Shown: positions 35,494-44,375, counted from the stretch's first letter. The stretch: 64,000 nt of DNA from Chryseobacterium artocarpi (GCF_001684975.1 NZ_MAYH01000023.1:620001-684000), one strand, 5' to 3'. The notes: generated from the letters alone by a model not told the origin. Program-made: numbers and translations.

Positions 35494-38433
35494 ATGAATT
35501 TGTTAAAAAAACTAACAATCGCTACAAGTATTGCCGCAGCAAGTTTTGCAGGTCATGCTTTCGGACAGGATTTCCAATGGAAAGAGGCTACTGCCAATGG
35601 ATATAAGTACAAATACGTGACTAACGATCCTACTTCTGCAAGATACTACACGTTGAAAAACGGATTAACGGTTATTTTAAGCCCAACCAGCAAAGAACCG
35701 AGAATTCAGACCTATATTGCAACAAAAGCAGGAAGTAAAACAGATCCGGCAGACCATACAGGTCTTGCTCACTATTTAGAGCATATGCTTTTCAAAGGAA
35801 CTACACAGTTTGGTTCTAAAGACTGGGCAAAAGAAAAACCACTTTTAGATCAGATTGATGCTCTTTATGAAAAATACAATCAGACAAAAGACGAGGCTAA
35901 AAGAAAGGAAATCTATAAAGAAATCGACAGGGTTTCCGGAGAAGCTGCCAAATTTGCAATCGCCAACGAATATGATAAGATGATGGCTGGAATGGGAGCT
36001 GACGGATCAAATGCCTTCACTTCTTTCGAGCAGACTGTTTATACGGAAGATATTCCTTCTAACGTGGTAGACAAGTTCCTTGCTTTACAGTCAGAAAGAT
36101 TCAGAGAGCCGATCCTTAGACTTTTCCACACTGAGCTTGAAGCTGTATATGAAGAAAAGAACAGAACACTGGATGATGACGGAGACAAAGTTTTTGATAT
36201 GATGTTTGCTAATCTTTTTCCTAATAACAATTATGGAAAACAAACTACAATCGGAACAATTGAACACCTGAAAAACCCTTCTCTACACGCAATCAGAGAA
36301 TATTATAACAATTATTATGTTCCCAACAACATGGGAATCATTATGTCCGGAGACTTCAATCCGGATGAAGTAATTGCCAAAATCGATAAGGCTTTTTCTT
36401 ATATGAAGTCAAAACCTGTTCCTGAATACAAAGTAGGACAGGAAAACCCTATTGCTTCACCCGTAATTAAAGAAGTTGTAGGACCAGATGCCGAAAGTGT
36501 AATGCTTGGCTTCAGATTCCCGGGAGCATCAACAAAAGATGCAAGACTGCTTAACTTTGTAGGAAGCATGCTTACCAACGGACAAGCTGGATTAATCGAT
36601 CTAGATCTGGTAAAAAGACAAAAACTACTTGGTGCTTTTGCTTTTCCTTATGCTTTAAAAGATTATTCCGTATTACTTTTACAGGGAAAACCTACAGAAG
36701 GACAATCTTTGGATGAAGTGAAAAATCTTCTTCTTCAGGAGATCGATAAATTAAGAAAAGGAGAATTTTCCGATGATCTGATTCAATCTATTGTAAATAA
36801 CGAAAAGAAGAATACCATTCAAAAGGATGAAAAATACTCATCAAGAGCAAGCATCTTAATGGATGAATTCACATCAGAAGTAGATCATAAAGCAAACCTT
36901 GAATACATCGAAGAAATTTCCAGTCTTACTAAAAAAGACATTATGGAATTCGCAGCGAAATATCTTCAAAATAACAATTACGTAGCTGTTTATAAGAAAA
37001 AAGGCGAAGACAAGAGCATTGTAAAAGTAGATAAGCCTACTATAACACCTGTTTCCGTAAACAGAGAAGACCAATCTTCTTTCCTTAAGAAAATTGACGA
37101 AATGCCTGAAAAAGCAATTGCTCCGGTATGGCTAAACTACGACAAGGATATTGCTAAAACTCAACTAGGCGAGGTAAATGTGCTTTCTGTAAAAAATACA
37201 GACAACGCACTATTCAGAATGTATTATCATTTTGATTCAGGGAAATGGAACAACAAGATGCTTCCTTTAGCAGCAGAATACCTGCAATATCTTGGAACTA
37301 ATAATAAGTCGTCTGAAACCATCAGTAGAGAATTCTACAAACTAGCTTCAAGTTTCAATGTAAGCGCAGGAAACGAGGAAACATACGTATCTCTTGAAGG
37401 TTTGAATGAAAACTTTGATAAAACAATTGCTCTATTTGAAGATTTGATTAAAAACTGTAAAGCAGATCAAGGAGCATTAGACGCTTACAAAGCCCGATTG
37501 AAGAAAGCAAGAGCGAATGCAAAACAGAACAAAGCTACAATTATGGCAGGGTTAAGAAGTTACGCTCAATACGGCGCACAAAACCCATTCAACAATGTAT
37601 TGAGCGATGCTGAGCTTGACGCATTGAAAGCTGAAGACTTAACTAAAATCCTTCACGACCTGTTTAATTTTAAGCATAAAGTACTTTATTACGGTCCGAA
37701 AACAGGTGCTGAAACAGTAGCTTCTTTAAAACCTATTCATAAAATTTCTGCTGCTCTTAAAGATCTCCCACAAACAAAAACATTTGTACAGATCCCAACA
37801 GATAAGAACAAAGTATTATTCGCTCATTACGATATGGTACAGGCTGAAATCTTCTGGGCAAGAAACTCTGAACAGTACAACTCAACGATTACGCCTACGG
37901 TAAACTTATTCAATAATTATTTCGGTGGCGGAATGGGTTCTATTGTTTTCCAGACCATCAGAGAATCTAAAGCATTGGCATATTCTACTTATTCTTATTT
38001 TGCGCTTCCAAGCAAGAAAGCTGACAAGAATACCATTATGGCATATGTAGGTACACAAGCTGACAAATTCAATGAGTCTACAACAGCGATGAATGAGCTT
38101 CTGACTACCCTTCCAAAGTCTGAACAGCTATTTGAAACAGCAAAAAGCGGATTGAAAAAAACTATCGCTTCTGAAAGAATTTCTCAGGACGGTATTATTT
38201 TCTCTTATCTGAAAGCACAAAGGCTTGGAAACAATACAGATATAAGAAAGAATGTCTATGAACAAGCTCCAAAGCTATCTTTTGCAGACATCAATACTTT
38301 CCACGATAATGAAATGAAAAACAAAAATTATACGTATTGTATTGTTGCGTCACAAGACAAAGTAAATGAATCAGATATGCAGAAATTAGGCGAGGTAAAA
38401 AAACTCAATTTGACTGAAATATTTGGTTATTAA
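35494..38433 (+). CDS. M16 family zinc metallopeptidase (two-domain)
   Basis: A 979-residue periplasmic pitrilysin-type peptidase with a signal peptide (about 1-24, GHAFGQ). The N-terminal M16 half holds the inverted zinc motif HYLEH (His93, Glu96, His97) and the distal glutamate region ELEAVYEEKNRT. The C-terminal half is the inactive partner domain (NYFGGGMGSIVFQTIRESKALAYS). Such proteins degrade peptides in the envelope. A strong terminator follows directly. Confidence 0.93.
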   Translation: MNLLKKLTIATSIAAASFAGHAFGQDFQWKEATANGYKYKYVTNDPTSARYYTLKNGLTVILSPTSKEPRIQTYIATKAGSKTDPADHTGLAHYLEHMLFKGTTQFGSKDWAKEKPLLDQIDALYEKYNQTKDEAKRKEIYKEIDRVSGEAAKFAIANEYDKMMAGMGADGSNAFTSFEQTVYTEDIPSNVVDKFLALQSERFREPILRLFHTELEAVYEEKNRTLDDDGDKVFDMMFANLFPNNNYGKQTTIGTIEHLKNPSLHAIREYYNNYYVPNNMGIIMSGDFNPDEVIAKIDKAFSYMKSKPVPEYKVGQENPIASPVIKEVVGPDAESVMLGFRFPGASTKDARLLNFVGSMLTNGQAGLIDLDLVKRQKLLGAFAFPYALKDYSVLLLQGKPTEGQSLDEVKNLLLQEIDKLRKGEFSDDLIQSIVNNEKKNTIQKDEKYSSRASILMDEFTSEVDHKANLEYIEEISSLTKKDIMEFAAKYLQNNNYVAVYKKKGEDKSIVKVDKPTITPVSVNREDQSSFLKKIDEMPEKAIAPVWLNYDKDIAKTQLGEVNVLSVKNTDNALFRMYYHFDSGKWNNKMLPLAAEYLQYLGTNNKSSETISREFYKLASSFNVSAGNEETYVSLEGLNENFDKTIALFEDLIKNCKADQGALDAYKARLKKARANAKQNKATIMAGLRSYAQYGAQNPFNNVLSDAELDALKAEDLTKILHDLFNFKHKVLYYGPKTGAETVASLKPIHKISAALKDLPQTKTFVQIPTDKNKVLFAHYDMVQAEIFWARNSEQYNSTITPTVNLFNNYFGGGMGSIVFQTIRESKALAYSTYSYFALPSKKADKNTIMAYVGTQADKFNESTTAMNELLTTLPKSEQLFETAKSGLKKTIASERISQDGIIFSYLKAQRLGNNTDIRKNVYEQAPKLSFADINTFHDNEMKNKNYTYCIVASQDKVNESDMQKLGEVKKLNLTEIFGY

Positions 38434-38440
38434 AATAAAG

Positions 38441-38466
38441 AAAAGCCCTGGTTTCAGGGCTTTTTT
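38441..38466 (+). terminator. Rho-independent terminator after the M16 peptidase gene
   Basis: Stem AAAAGCCCTG / CAGGGCTTTT (10 bp), loop GTTT, ending in six T residues, 8 nt after the stop. Confidence 0.9.
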
Positions 38467-38516
38467 ACTTAACAGCATATCAAAAACAATTATAGATTTT
38501 ATTTATCAATATTCAT

Positions 38517-38547
38517 TTGTTCGATAGATAAAACTTCTCTATATTTG
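38517..38547 (+). promoter_or_regulatory. Promoter of the peroxiredoxin gene
   Basis: TTG (38517-38519), a 20-nt spacer and TATATTTG (38540-38547) fit the Bacteroidota consensus. The ATG is 33 nt downstream after an A-rich leader. Confidence 0.75.
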
Positions 38548-38579
38548 CATCAGAAATTTAAATATAAAAACAAAAAATT

Positions 38580-39212
38580 ATGTCTTTAGTAGGAAAAAAA
38601 TTCCCGAATTTAACAATCGACGCAATGTCTGAAATGGGTGACGATTTAAGAATCAACATCCTTGAAGAAGCTACAACTAACCAACAAAAAGTTCTTTTGT
38701 TCTGGTACCCTAAAGATTTCACTTTCGTATGCCCTACTGAGCTTCACGCTTTCCAGGAGGCTTTAGGTGAGTTCGAAAAAAGAAACACTAAAGTAATCGG
38801 AGCATCTTGCGATACAAACGAAGTACACTTCGCATGGTTAAACACTCCAAAAGATAACGGAGGTATCGAAGGAGTAACTTACCCACTTTTAGCTGATACT
38901 CACAGACAATTAGCAAACACTTTAGGAATTGTAGATCAGGATTTCGAATACAATGAAGATGGAGAAGAAATTTTCACTGGTTCTAACGTAACTTACAGAG
39001 CTACTTACCTTATCGACGAAACTGGAAAAATCTTCCACGAAGCGGTAAACGATATGCCTCTAGGTAGAAACGTAAAAGAATTCTTAAGACTAATCGACGC
39101 TTACACTCACGTTCAAAAACACGGTGAAGTATGTCCTGCAAACTGGGAAGAAGGTAAAGACGCAATGAAAGCAGACAGAACTTCTACAGCAGAATACTTA
39201 GCTAAGAACTAA
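38580..39212 (+). CDS. 2-Cys peroxiredoxin (AhpC/Prx1 type)
   Basis: A 210-residue peroxiredoxin that reduces H2O2 and organic peroxides. The peroxidatic Cys51 is in FTFVCPTELHAF and the resolving Cys about 185 in HGEVCPANWEEG, so it is a typical 2-Cys enzyme. It has its own strong promoter. The thioredoxin-like and DUF6952 genes follow, suggesting a peroxide-defence group in which the thioredoxin may be the electron donor. A long inverted repeat separates them. Confidence 0.95.
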   Translation: MSLVGKKFPNLTIDAMSEMGDDLRINILEEATTNQQKVLLFWYPKDFTFVCPTELHAFQEALGEFEKRNTKVIGASCDTNEVHFAWLNTPKDNGGIEGVTYPLLADTHRQLANTLGIVDQDFEYNEDGEEIFTGSNVTYRATYLIDETGKIFHEAVNDMPLGRNVKEFLRLIDAYTHVQKHGEVCPANWEEGKDAMKADRTSTAEYLAKN

Positions 39213-39227
39213 TATAATGTGTTAATC

Positions 39228-39323
39228 TGAAAATGAGATAATTTGAAAATTAATCTCTGGATGATCTAAAATTATCTCATTTTCTTTTTACCATTAGCAC
39301 ATTTTCAAATTATCTCATTTTCA
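39228..39323. repeat. Long inverted repeat with two competing right arms
   Basis: Left arm 39228-39250 (TGAAAATGAGATAATTTG and on) is perfectly complementary over 23 nt to 39301-39323. A second copy of the right arm, AAATTATCTCATTTTC at about 39268-39283, can pair with the same left arm over 16 nt. It fills nearly the whole gap between the peroxiredoxin and thioredoxin genes, so it could attenuate read-through or protect mRNA ends. Confidence 0.8.
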
Positions 39324-39333
39324 AATTATTATT

Positions 39334-39642
39334 ATGTACACAGAATTAACCGAAGATACATTACAAAATATAGTAAACGACAACGAAAAAGTAGTTGTTC
39401 AGTATGGTGCAACATGGTGCGGAAACTGCAGAATCATGAAGCCAAAATTCAAAAAATTAGCAGCTGAGAATGATTCTATTCCTTTCTTATATGTAGATGC
39501 TGAAAAACTTCCTGAAAGCAGAAAATTAGCAAAAGTGGACAACCTACCAACTTTCGCAATCTTCAAAAACGGTGAATTGGTAAATCAGGTTCAGTCTAAC
39601 CAGGCAGAAAGTTTAATTAACCTTTTTAACGAGCTAGCATAA
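39334..39642 (+). CDS. Thioredoxin-family protein with CGNC active site
   Basis: A 102-residue single-domain thioredoxin fold with active site WCGNC (Cys29, Cys32) and the cis-proline motif NLPTFAIF. The canonical thioredoxin site is WCGPC; Asn in place of Pro should change the redox potential. It has no signal peptide, so it is cytosolic. It overlaps the next gene by 1 nt and follows the peroxiredoxin gene. Confidence 0.9.
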   Translation: MYTELTEDTLQNIVNDNEKVVVQYGATWCGNCRIMKPKFKKLAAENDSIPFLYVDAEKLPESRKLAKVDNLPTFAIFKNGELVNQVQSNQAESLINLFNELA

Positions 39643-39890
39643 TGAAATTACCAGTAATCAGACAATTCTATCAGAATCAGACTCCTGAAAACCTAGAAAA
39701 AACATTAGAAGTTCTTGAAAGCTTCTGCGAATTCAGAGGAACAAGTGAAGAGGATTTAAATGTTGCAGGAGAGCTTATTACCAACATCTGCGGAGCTTTA
39801 GAAGTTCATGCTAATGTGCAAAACGGAATGAGCGAAAAAGATGCCCTAAATTCTTTCGCACAGAAGGTTTTAGGATCCATTGATAAGTAG
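39642..39890 (+). CDS. DUF6952-like small conserved protein
   Basis: An 82-residue acidic, helical, cytosolic protein without a signal or membrane segment. The sequence (PVIRQFYQNQTPENLEKTL, NICGALEVHANVQNG) matches my recollection of the DUF6952 family, which follows thioredoxin in flavobacteria. Its start overlaps the thioredoxin stop (TAATG), so translation is coupled. Function unknown; a regulator or partner of the thioredoxin is a guess. Confidence 0.75.
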   Translation: MKLPVIRQFYQNQTPENLEKTLEVLESFCEFRGTSEEDLNVAGELITNICGALEVHANVQNGMSEKDALNSFAQKVLGSIDK

Positions 39891-40096
39891 TTTTTATCAT
39901 TTAATATTCTATAAAAACACAAAAGATCTGAGGTTTTTCCTCAACACTACACTTCCCTCTTCTTTAGCCAATACTCTACTTTTTATCTGAAATAATTCTT
40001 CAATCCTTTTGAAGTGATATTGAGTATTGAATAGTTAAAGAATACCCAATAAAATCCCGATGAAATGTCATCAGGATTTTTTGGATTCACAGCGTA

Positions 40097-40169
40097 ATTA
40101 AACACGAATTTCACTAATATTATTGCACGAATAACACAAATACCAACTACAGCAATTGTGTCATTTGTG
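40097..40169. repeat. Intergenic direct repeat, copy 1
   Basis: A 73-nt unit starting ATTAAACACGAATTTCACTAAT and ending GTCATTTGTG, highly similar to the unit at 40304-40375. It includes small internal complementarity (ACACAAAT with ATTTGTGT). Confidence 0.75.
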
Positions 40170-40303
40170 TTTGAAGCATTTATTACATCCTCATTGTCAT
40201 CCTGACGAAAGAAGAATCTCAAACTCAGATTAGGTTCTTCATTCCACTTCGTTGCTTTCAGAATGACATTCTACAATACTTCGGGATTATATTTACAATC
40301 CTC

Positions 40304-40375
40304 ATTAAACACGAATTTCACTAATTCCTTGCACTAATAGTACAAATATCAACTACAGCAATTGCGTCATCTGTG
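40304..40375. repeat. Intergenic direct repeat, copy 2
   Basis: A 72-nt unit sharing the first 22 nt exactly with copy 1, then drifting, and sharing AACTACAGCAATTG. The 39891-40463 region around both copies is otherwise gene-free. It holds a TGAGG/CCTCA hairpin at 39929-39943 and a decayed terminator-like stem at 40052-40082. Confidence 0.75.
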
Positions 40376-40463
40376 AAAACATTTGTGGTAAAAAAATCTG
40401 CTCTATCCGCAAAATTTGGGAGAGAAATTAAAAACATTCACCAAATTAAATCTGATCCCAAAT

Positions 40464-40493
40464 AAAAAAATCCTGATGAAAAACTCACCAGGA
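40464..40493 (-). terminator. Rho-independent terminator of the minus-strand 40.5-42.8 kb genes
   Basis: On the minus strand TCCTGGTGA / TCATCAGGA (9 bp, one wobble) is followed by TTTTTTT, 30 nt after the Bax-inhibitor-like gene stop. Confidence 0.85.
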
Positions 40494-40523
40494 CTATTAT
40501 TTAAATTCAATTGGATAATCAAA

Positions 40524-41213
40524 TTAACTTCTTCTGCTCATCAGAATATTCAGGATATACCAGAATAAAAGCATGATAGAAGCAAAAAGCTGTAATGCAG
40601 CACCTACATACTGATTAGTTCCATAAGAATCTTTCAGTTTACTTGTCTGATATAAAATTGTAGCTGAAGCGAGAATAACCATCCCTACAGAGAACCATAG
40701 CCCAAGGTTAAAACCGAATGCCATACCACCCACGATCAATCCGATCGAAATAAAACCACCGATTACTATAATATTTCTTAAAAAAGAAAAATCTCTCTTT
40801 GAAGTAAAAGCAACTCCGGAAATCCCTGCAAACATGGCAACTGTTAAAGTAGCAGCCTGAAAGATCACATTAGCCCCACCTGCCATATTAGCAGCAATAT
40901 AAAGCAATGGCATAAAAATGATCGCTTCCAGTAAAATATAGAATCCTAATCCTAAATATTGAGTTGTTTTACTTTGTGAAAGTGACCATTTAGAAGCTAA
41001 AATAGACGCCAACCAAAAAACCCCGATGATTAATAACCAAGTAAGTCTCCCTTGAAACATCATTGCAATAATTTCTACAGGCACCGTTTTCAGTAAAATA
41101 GTTTCAACTCCAATAAATGCAAGAATCGATAATGCTACATGCAAATACGTTTTCTTGTAAAAATTTGCCTTTTCTACCTCAGTAGAATGAGCAACTAAAA
41201 CATCTGTCATCAT
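40524..41213 (-). CDS. Bax inhibitor-1/YccA family membrane protein
   Basis: A 229-residue integral membrane protein with seven predicted helices and a short cytosolic N-terminus. Helix content and motifs (GVFWLASILASKWS, AMFAGISGVAFTSK, GLWFSVGMVILASATILYQTSKL, GALQLFASIMLLFWYIL) match the BI-1/YccA family, some members of which act as pH-dependent calcium leaks or interact with FtsH. It is 33 nt after a small secreted protein gene on the same strand. Confidence 0.9.
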   Translation of the reverse strand: MMTDVLVAHSTEVEKANFYKKTYLHVALSILAFIGVETILLKTVPVEIIAMMFQGRLTWLLIIGVFWLASILASKWSLSQSKTTQYLGLGFYILLEAIIFMPLLYIAANMAGGANVIFQAATLTVAMFAGISGVAFTSKRDFSFLRNIIVIGGFISIGLIVGGMAFGFNLGLWFSVGMVILASATILYQTSKLKDSYGTNQYVGAALQLFASIMLLFWYILNILMSRRS

Positions 41214-41246
41214 AGTTAATATTTTTTTATTTAATTCGAAATAAAA

Positions 41247-41699
41247 TTATTTTTCTTTCGCAGCAGGCATCACTCCAAGGATTTTACCATCATCATCAAA
41301 CACCGCACTCGCCACTTCTTCTGAAGAATCACCTGCATATTTATACTTGATATTCGGATGGCTTACTCCGTCCATTGTAACATAATATCCTACTTTCAAA
41401 ACCTCAAGTTTTTTGGTAGAATCAATTCCGTTCTTCACTTTTGCGAGAACGTCATCCGTAGCAATCTTTCTTATTTTATCGGAAAGAAGAGCATCTGCCG
41501 TTTTACGGTCTGAAGATTGTAAAGCTTTGATAAATTTCTGGAAGTTAATGTCATAGAAATTTACCTTATCCTTACTTATAGTAGCCGGAAGTTCTTTCTT
41601 TTGATTATTCTGAACCTCCACTCCCACTACTTTTTGGGCAAAGATCAACTGCCCGCCAATAATCGCCAGCCCTAAAAATAATTTTTTCATACTATTCAT
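41247..41699 (-). CDS. Hypothetical secreted protein
   Basis: A 150-residue protein with a signal peptide (to about residue 21, LIFAQ). A second ATG three codons in (MKKLF, 41690) is an equally good start. The mature part is lysine-rich with a helical middle (FIKALQSSDRKTADALLSDKI) and a beta-like C-terminal part (GYYVTMDGVSHPNIKYKYAG). No family recognised. Same strand and closely spaced with the acyl-CoA reductase and Bax-inhibitor genes. Confidence 0.75.
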   Translation of the reverse strand: MNSMKKLFLGLAIIGGQLIFAQKVVGVEVQNNQKKELPATISKDKVNFYDINFQKFIKALQSSDRKTADALLSDKIRKIATDDVLAKVKNGIDSTKKLEVLKVGYYVTMDGVSHPNIKYKYAGDSSEEVASAVFDDDGKILGVMPAAKEK

Positions 41700-41738
41700 T
41701 TTGTTATTTGGTGAAATAGGTCATGGAAGATACGAAAA

Positions 41739-42773
41739 TCAGACCACTTCCAAAAACTTCATCGTATCCACATTATCTGCATAGGTATCAAGCCCCGGAT
41801 TCTGAGCCTCACCGAATGCAATTGAATTCAATCCCAGCTCATCTTTAGCCACCACACACTGAATATTTTCCTCGTTTTCAGCAATAAAGCTTTTCACATC
41901 TTCCAAAGATTCATATCGACTGAAATTAATTACAGAAAGGGGGCTGAATAGTTTATCATCTTCTTTCAGCATCACAAAATTATTATCCCAGAATTTTTCC
42001 TGATTCAGAAGATAAACAGCTCTGTTATAATCATAATTATTAGCATATTTATTATGATTGATAATATCCTGGAACCCTAGGAAGCTTTCAAACAATCTAT
42101 CGATTACAAAATCCTGAGGAATAAAGATCCTTGTCACGTTTCTGCATCCCAAACCGAAGTACTGGAAAATATCTTTTGCTAAAAGCTGGAGCTCAGCCTC
42201 AGTTTCATCACCTTTTAAAACCGCAACAGAAGTTCTGTTTTTACGGATAATGCTTAAGTGATTTTTAAAATAATATTCAAGATATCTTGCGGTATTATTA
42301 CTTCCTGTCGCAATAACCGCATCAAAGTTTTCTAATTTTTCTACAAATTCAAACGGCACTTGATCATCAGAAAACTCTTTCCACTTCTTTAATAAAAACG
42401 GAATCAGATATTTATCTTTTGAAGAAAGCTTAATCACTGGAATATGATTACTTAAAATCACAGAAATAGCATCATGAAATCCTACTAAAGGAATATTTCC
42501 GGCTAAAATTAACCCTACTCTTTTTGAAATTTTAGAAATAGAATAATTTCCAAGCCAGTTTTTGATGTTTTCTTCGGTAAGCAGATCTGCCCATTGCTGC
42601 AAAGCAATTTTCTGATTATCAACTGTAAACCATGGATTCTCTATTTCTGATCTTTTTAATAATAATTCAATATTAGCATCATCTTCATTGTAATCCTCTG
42701 ATTTCTTCGCTAAAAACGCTTTTATATAATCACTTAATTTAATAAGTCCTAAAACTTGATTTTCGGTATTCAT
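41739..42773 (-). CDS. LuxC-like acyl-CoA reductase
   Basis: A 344-residue member of the LuxC/acyl-CoA reductase family, which reduces acyl-CoA or acyl-enzyme to aldehyde with NADPH via an active-site Cys. Cys210 in YFGLGCRNVTR is the predicted nucleophile, and LAGNIPLVGFHD and ATGSNNTARYLEYYF resemble aldehyde-dehydrogenase-like nucleotide-binding segments. No luxD/luxE partners are nearby. It is divergent from a 4Fe-4S ferredoxin gene with back-to-back -7 elements between them, an arrangement I associate with flavobacteria. The substrate is unknown. Confidence 0.82.
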   Translation of the reverse strand: MNTENQVLGLIKLSDYIKAFLAKKSEDYNEDDANIELLLKRSEIENPWFTVDNQKIALQQWADLLTEENIKNWLGNYSISKISKRVGLILAGNIPLVGFHDAISVILSNHIPVIKLSSKDKYLIPFLLKKWKEFSDDQVPFEFVEKLENFDAVIATGSNNTARYLEYYFKNHLSIIRKNRTSVAVLKGDETEAELQLLAKDIFQYFGLGCRNVTRIFIPQDFVIDRLFESFLGFQDIINHNKYANNYDYNRAVYLLNQEKFWDNNFVMLKEDDKLFSPLSVINFSRYESLEDVKSFIAENEENIQCVVAKDELGLNSIAFGEAQNPGLDTYADNVDTMKFLEVV

Positions 42774-42801
42774 AATTACTTTAAAATTGGGGAATATTTT
42801 G

Positions 42802-42819
42802 TAATTTTGTGCAAATTTA
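42802..42819. promoter_or_regulatory. Back-to-back -7 elements, ferredoxin and acyl-CoA reductase
   Basis: TAATTTTG (42802-42809, plus) faces the ferredoxin gene and CAAATTTA (42812-42819; TAAATTTG on minus) faces the reductase gene. Both fit TAnnTTTG; neither has a clear -33 TTG. The two sites are 2 nt apart, so firing of one probably affects the other. Confidence 0.4.
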
Positions 42820-42832
42820 AAAAAAATTAGCG

Positions 42833-43183
42833 ATGGCTATTAAAATAACTGATGAATGCATTAACTGTGGGGCTTGCGAACCGGAATGTCCAAACAATGC
42901 AATATATGAAGGAGCTGTAGATTGGAAGGCTTCTGACGGAACTTCCCTTCAAGGGACTATTACAATGCCTTCAGGACTTACTGTAGATGCAGATTCAGCA
43001 CAGGAACCTGTAAGTGATGATGTTTATTTCATTGTAACTGATAAATGTACAGAATGTAAAGGTTTCCATGAGGAACCGCAGTGTGCAGCTGTATGCCCGG
43101 TAGATTGCTGTGTTCCTGATGAGGATCATGTGGAATCTGAAGAGGCTCTGCTTAGCAAAAAAGCATTCCTACACGGCGAATAA
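42833..43183 (+). CDS. 2x[4Fe-4S] ferredoxin
   Basis: A 116-residue electron carrier. The first cluster motif is CINCGACEPECP (Cys9, 12, 15, 19). The second is spread over residues 72-88 (CTECKGFHEEPQCAAVCP; the CxxC is followed by 8 residues before the next Cys), as in bacterial dicluster ferredoxins with an insert. About 50 residues between the clusters and an acidic tail are typical of flavobacterial forms. Its own terminator follows. Confidence 0.93.
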   Translation: MAIKITDECINCGACEPECPNNAIYEGAVDWKASDGTSLQGTITMPSGLTVDADSAQEPVSDDVYFIVTDKCTECKGFHEEPQCAAVCPVDCCVPDEDHVESEEALLSKKAFLHGE

Positions 43184-43189
43184 AAAATT

Positions 43190-43220
43190 CCGTCTCATCA
43201 TCTGTGAGGCGGCTTTTTTT
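43190..43220 (+). terminator. Rho-independent terminator after the ferredoxin gene
   Basis: Stem CCGTCTCA / TGAGGCGG (8 bp, one G-U), followed by C and seven T residues, 6 nt after the stop. Confidence 0.87.
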
Positions 43221-43291
43221 AACCAAAAATCAAATAAAACTAAAAATTAAGCTAAGGAATACAATTCCAACGCAACCAAAAAATATAAAAT

Positions 43292-44356
43292 ATGAACAAA
43301 AAGCACAACTTCAGCGCAGGACCATGTATCTTACCTCAAGAGGTATTCGAAAAATCAGCACAGGCGATTTTAGATTTTAACGGTATCGGATTATCTCTTC
43401 TTGAAATTTCTCACAGAAGCAAGGATTTTGTTGCCGTAATGGACGAAGCGCGTGCTATTGTAAAAAGGTTGATGAACCTTGGTGATGACTATGAGGTTCT
43501 TTATTTAGGAAGCGGTGCGAGCATGCAGTTTGCAATGGTTCCTTACAATCTGATGAAAGTAGGCGGAAAAGCAGCTTACCTGGATACCGGAACATGGGCA
43601 GCAGGAGCTATTAAAGAAGCTAAAAAACTAGGAACAGTAGATGTGGTAGGTTCTTCAAAAGATGAAAACTACTCTTTCATTCCTAAAGGCTATACCGTAG
43701 GTTCAGAATACGATTATTTCCACTGTACTTCCAACAATACCATCTATGGGACTCAAATGAAATCATTTCCGGAAGTAGATACTTTAATGGTATGTGATAT
43801 GAGTTCAGATATTTTTTCAAGACAGCTTGATTTTTCAAAATTTGATTTAATCTATGCCGGAGCGCAGAAAAATATGGGACCGGCAGGAGTAACTTTAGTA
43901 GTAATCAAAAAAGAAATCCTTGGAAAAACCGGAAGAGAAAACATGCTATCTATGCTGGATTACTCTCAACACATTTCTAAAGAATCTATGTATAATACTC
44001 CACCTGTATTTCCTATCTACGCTTCCCTATTGACCCTTCAGTATCTTGAAAACAATGGTGGAATAGCGGCTGCAGAACAAAGAAACGAAGCAAAAGCAAA
44101 ACTTTTATACGATGAAATTGATAGCAACCCGCTATTCGAAACATTCTGTGTAAAAGAAGACCGTTCATTGATGAATGTTTCTTTCAAAATTACCGATGAA
44201 AGCAAGAAGGAGGAATTTGACTATGCATGGAAAGCAGCTGGTATCAGTGGATTAAACGGACACAGAAGCCTTGGCGGATACAGAGCAAGCTTGTACAACG
44301 CTTTACCTATTGAAAGCGTACAGGTATTGGTAGATGTAATGAAATCTATCAAATAA
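43292..44356 (+). CDS. serC: Phosphoserine aminotransferase SerC
   Basis: A 354-residue PLP enzyme converting 3-phosphohydroxypyruvate and glutamate to O-phosphoserine, also used in vitamin B6 synthesis. Diagnostic segments are HNFSAGPCILP at the start, SHRSKDF, VLYLGSGASMQF, the PLP lysine in YAGAQKNMGPAG, and GLNGHRSLGGYRASLYNA near the end. It starts the serine operon serC-serA-DUF1015; a long inverted repeat separates it from the next gene. Confidence 0.96.
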   Translation: MNKKHNFSAGPCILPQEVFEKSAQAILDFNGIGLSLLEISHRSKDFVAVMDEARAIVKRLMNLGDDYEVLYLGSGASMQFAMVPYNLMKVGGKAAYLDTGTWAAGAIKEAKKLGTVDVVGSSKDENYSFIPKGYTVGSEYDYFHCTSNNTIYGTQMKSFPEVDTLMVCDMSSDIFSRQLDFSKFDLIYAGAQKNMGPAGVTLVVIKKEILGKTGRENMLSMLDYSQHISKESMYNTPPVFPIYASLLTLQYLENNGGIAAAEQRNEAKAKLLYDEIDSNPLFETFCVKEDRSLMNVSFKITDESKKEEFDYAWKAAGISGLNGHRSLGGYRASLYNALPIESVQVLVDVMKSIK

Positions 44357-44375
44357 TTTAAGCATTAAAAAATTC

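Noticed and set aside
39983..40222. 79-codon minus-strand ORF in an intergenic gap
   Set aside because: It reads through direct repeat copy 1 and a decayed terminator, and has neither a promoter nor family-like sequence.
40097..40375. Possible CRISPR array
   Set aside because: There are only two imperfect 73-nt units, spaced irregularly, with no cas gene in the window.
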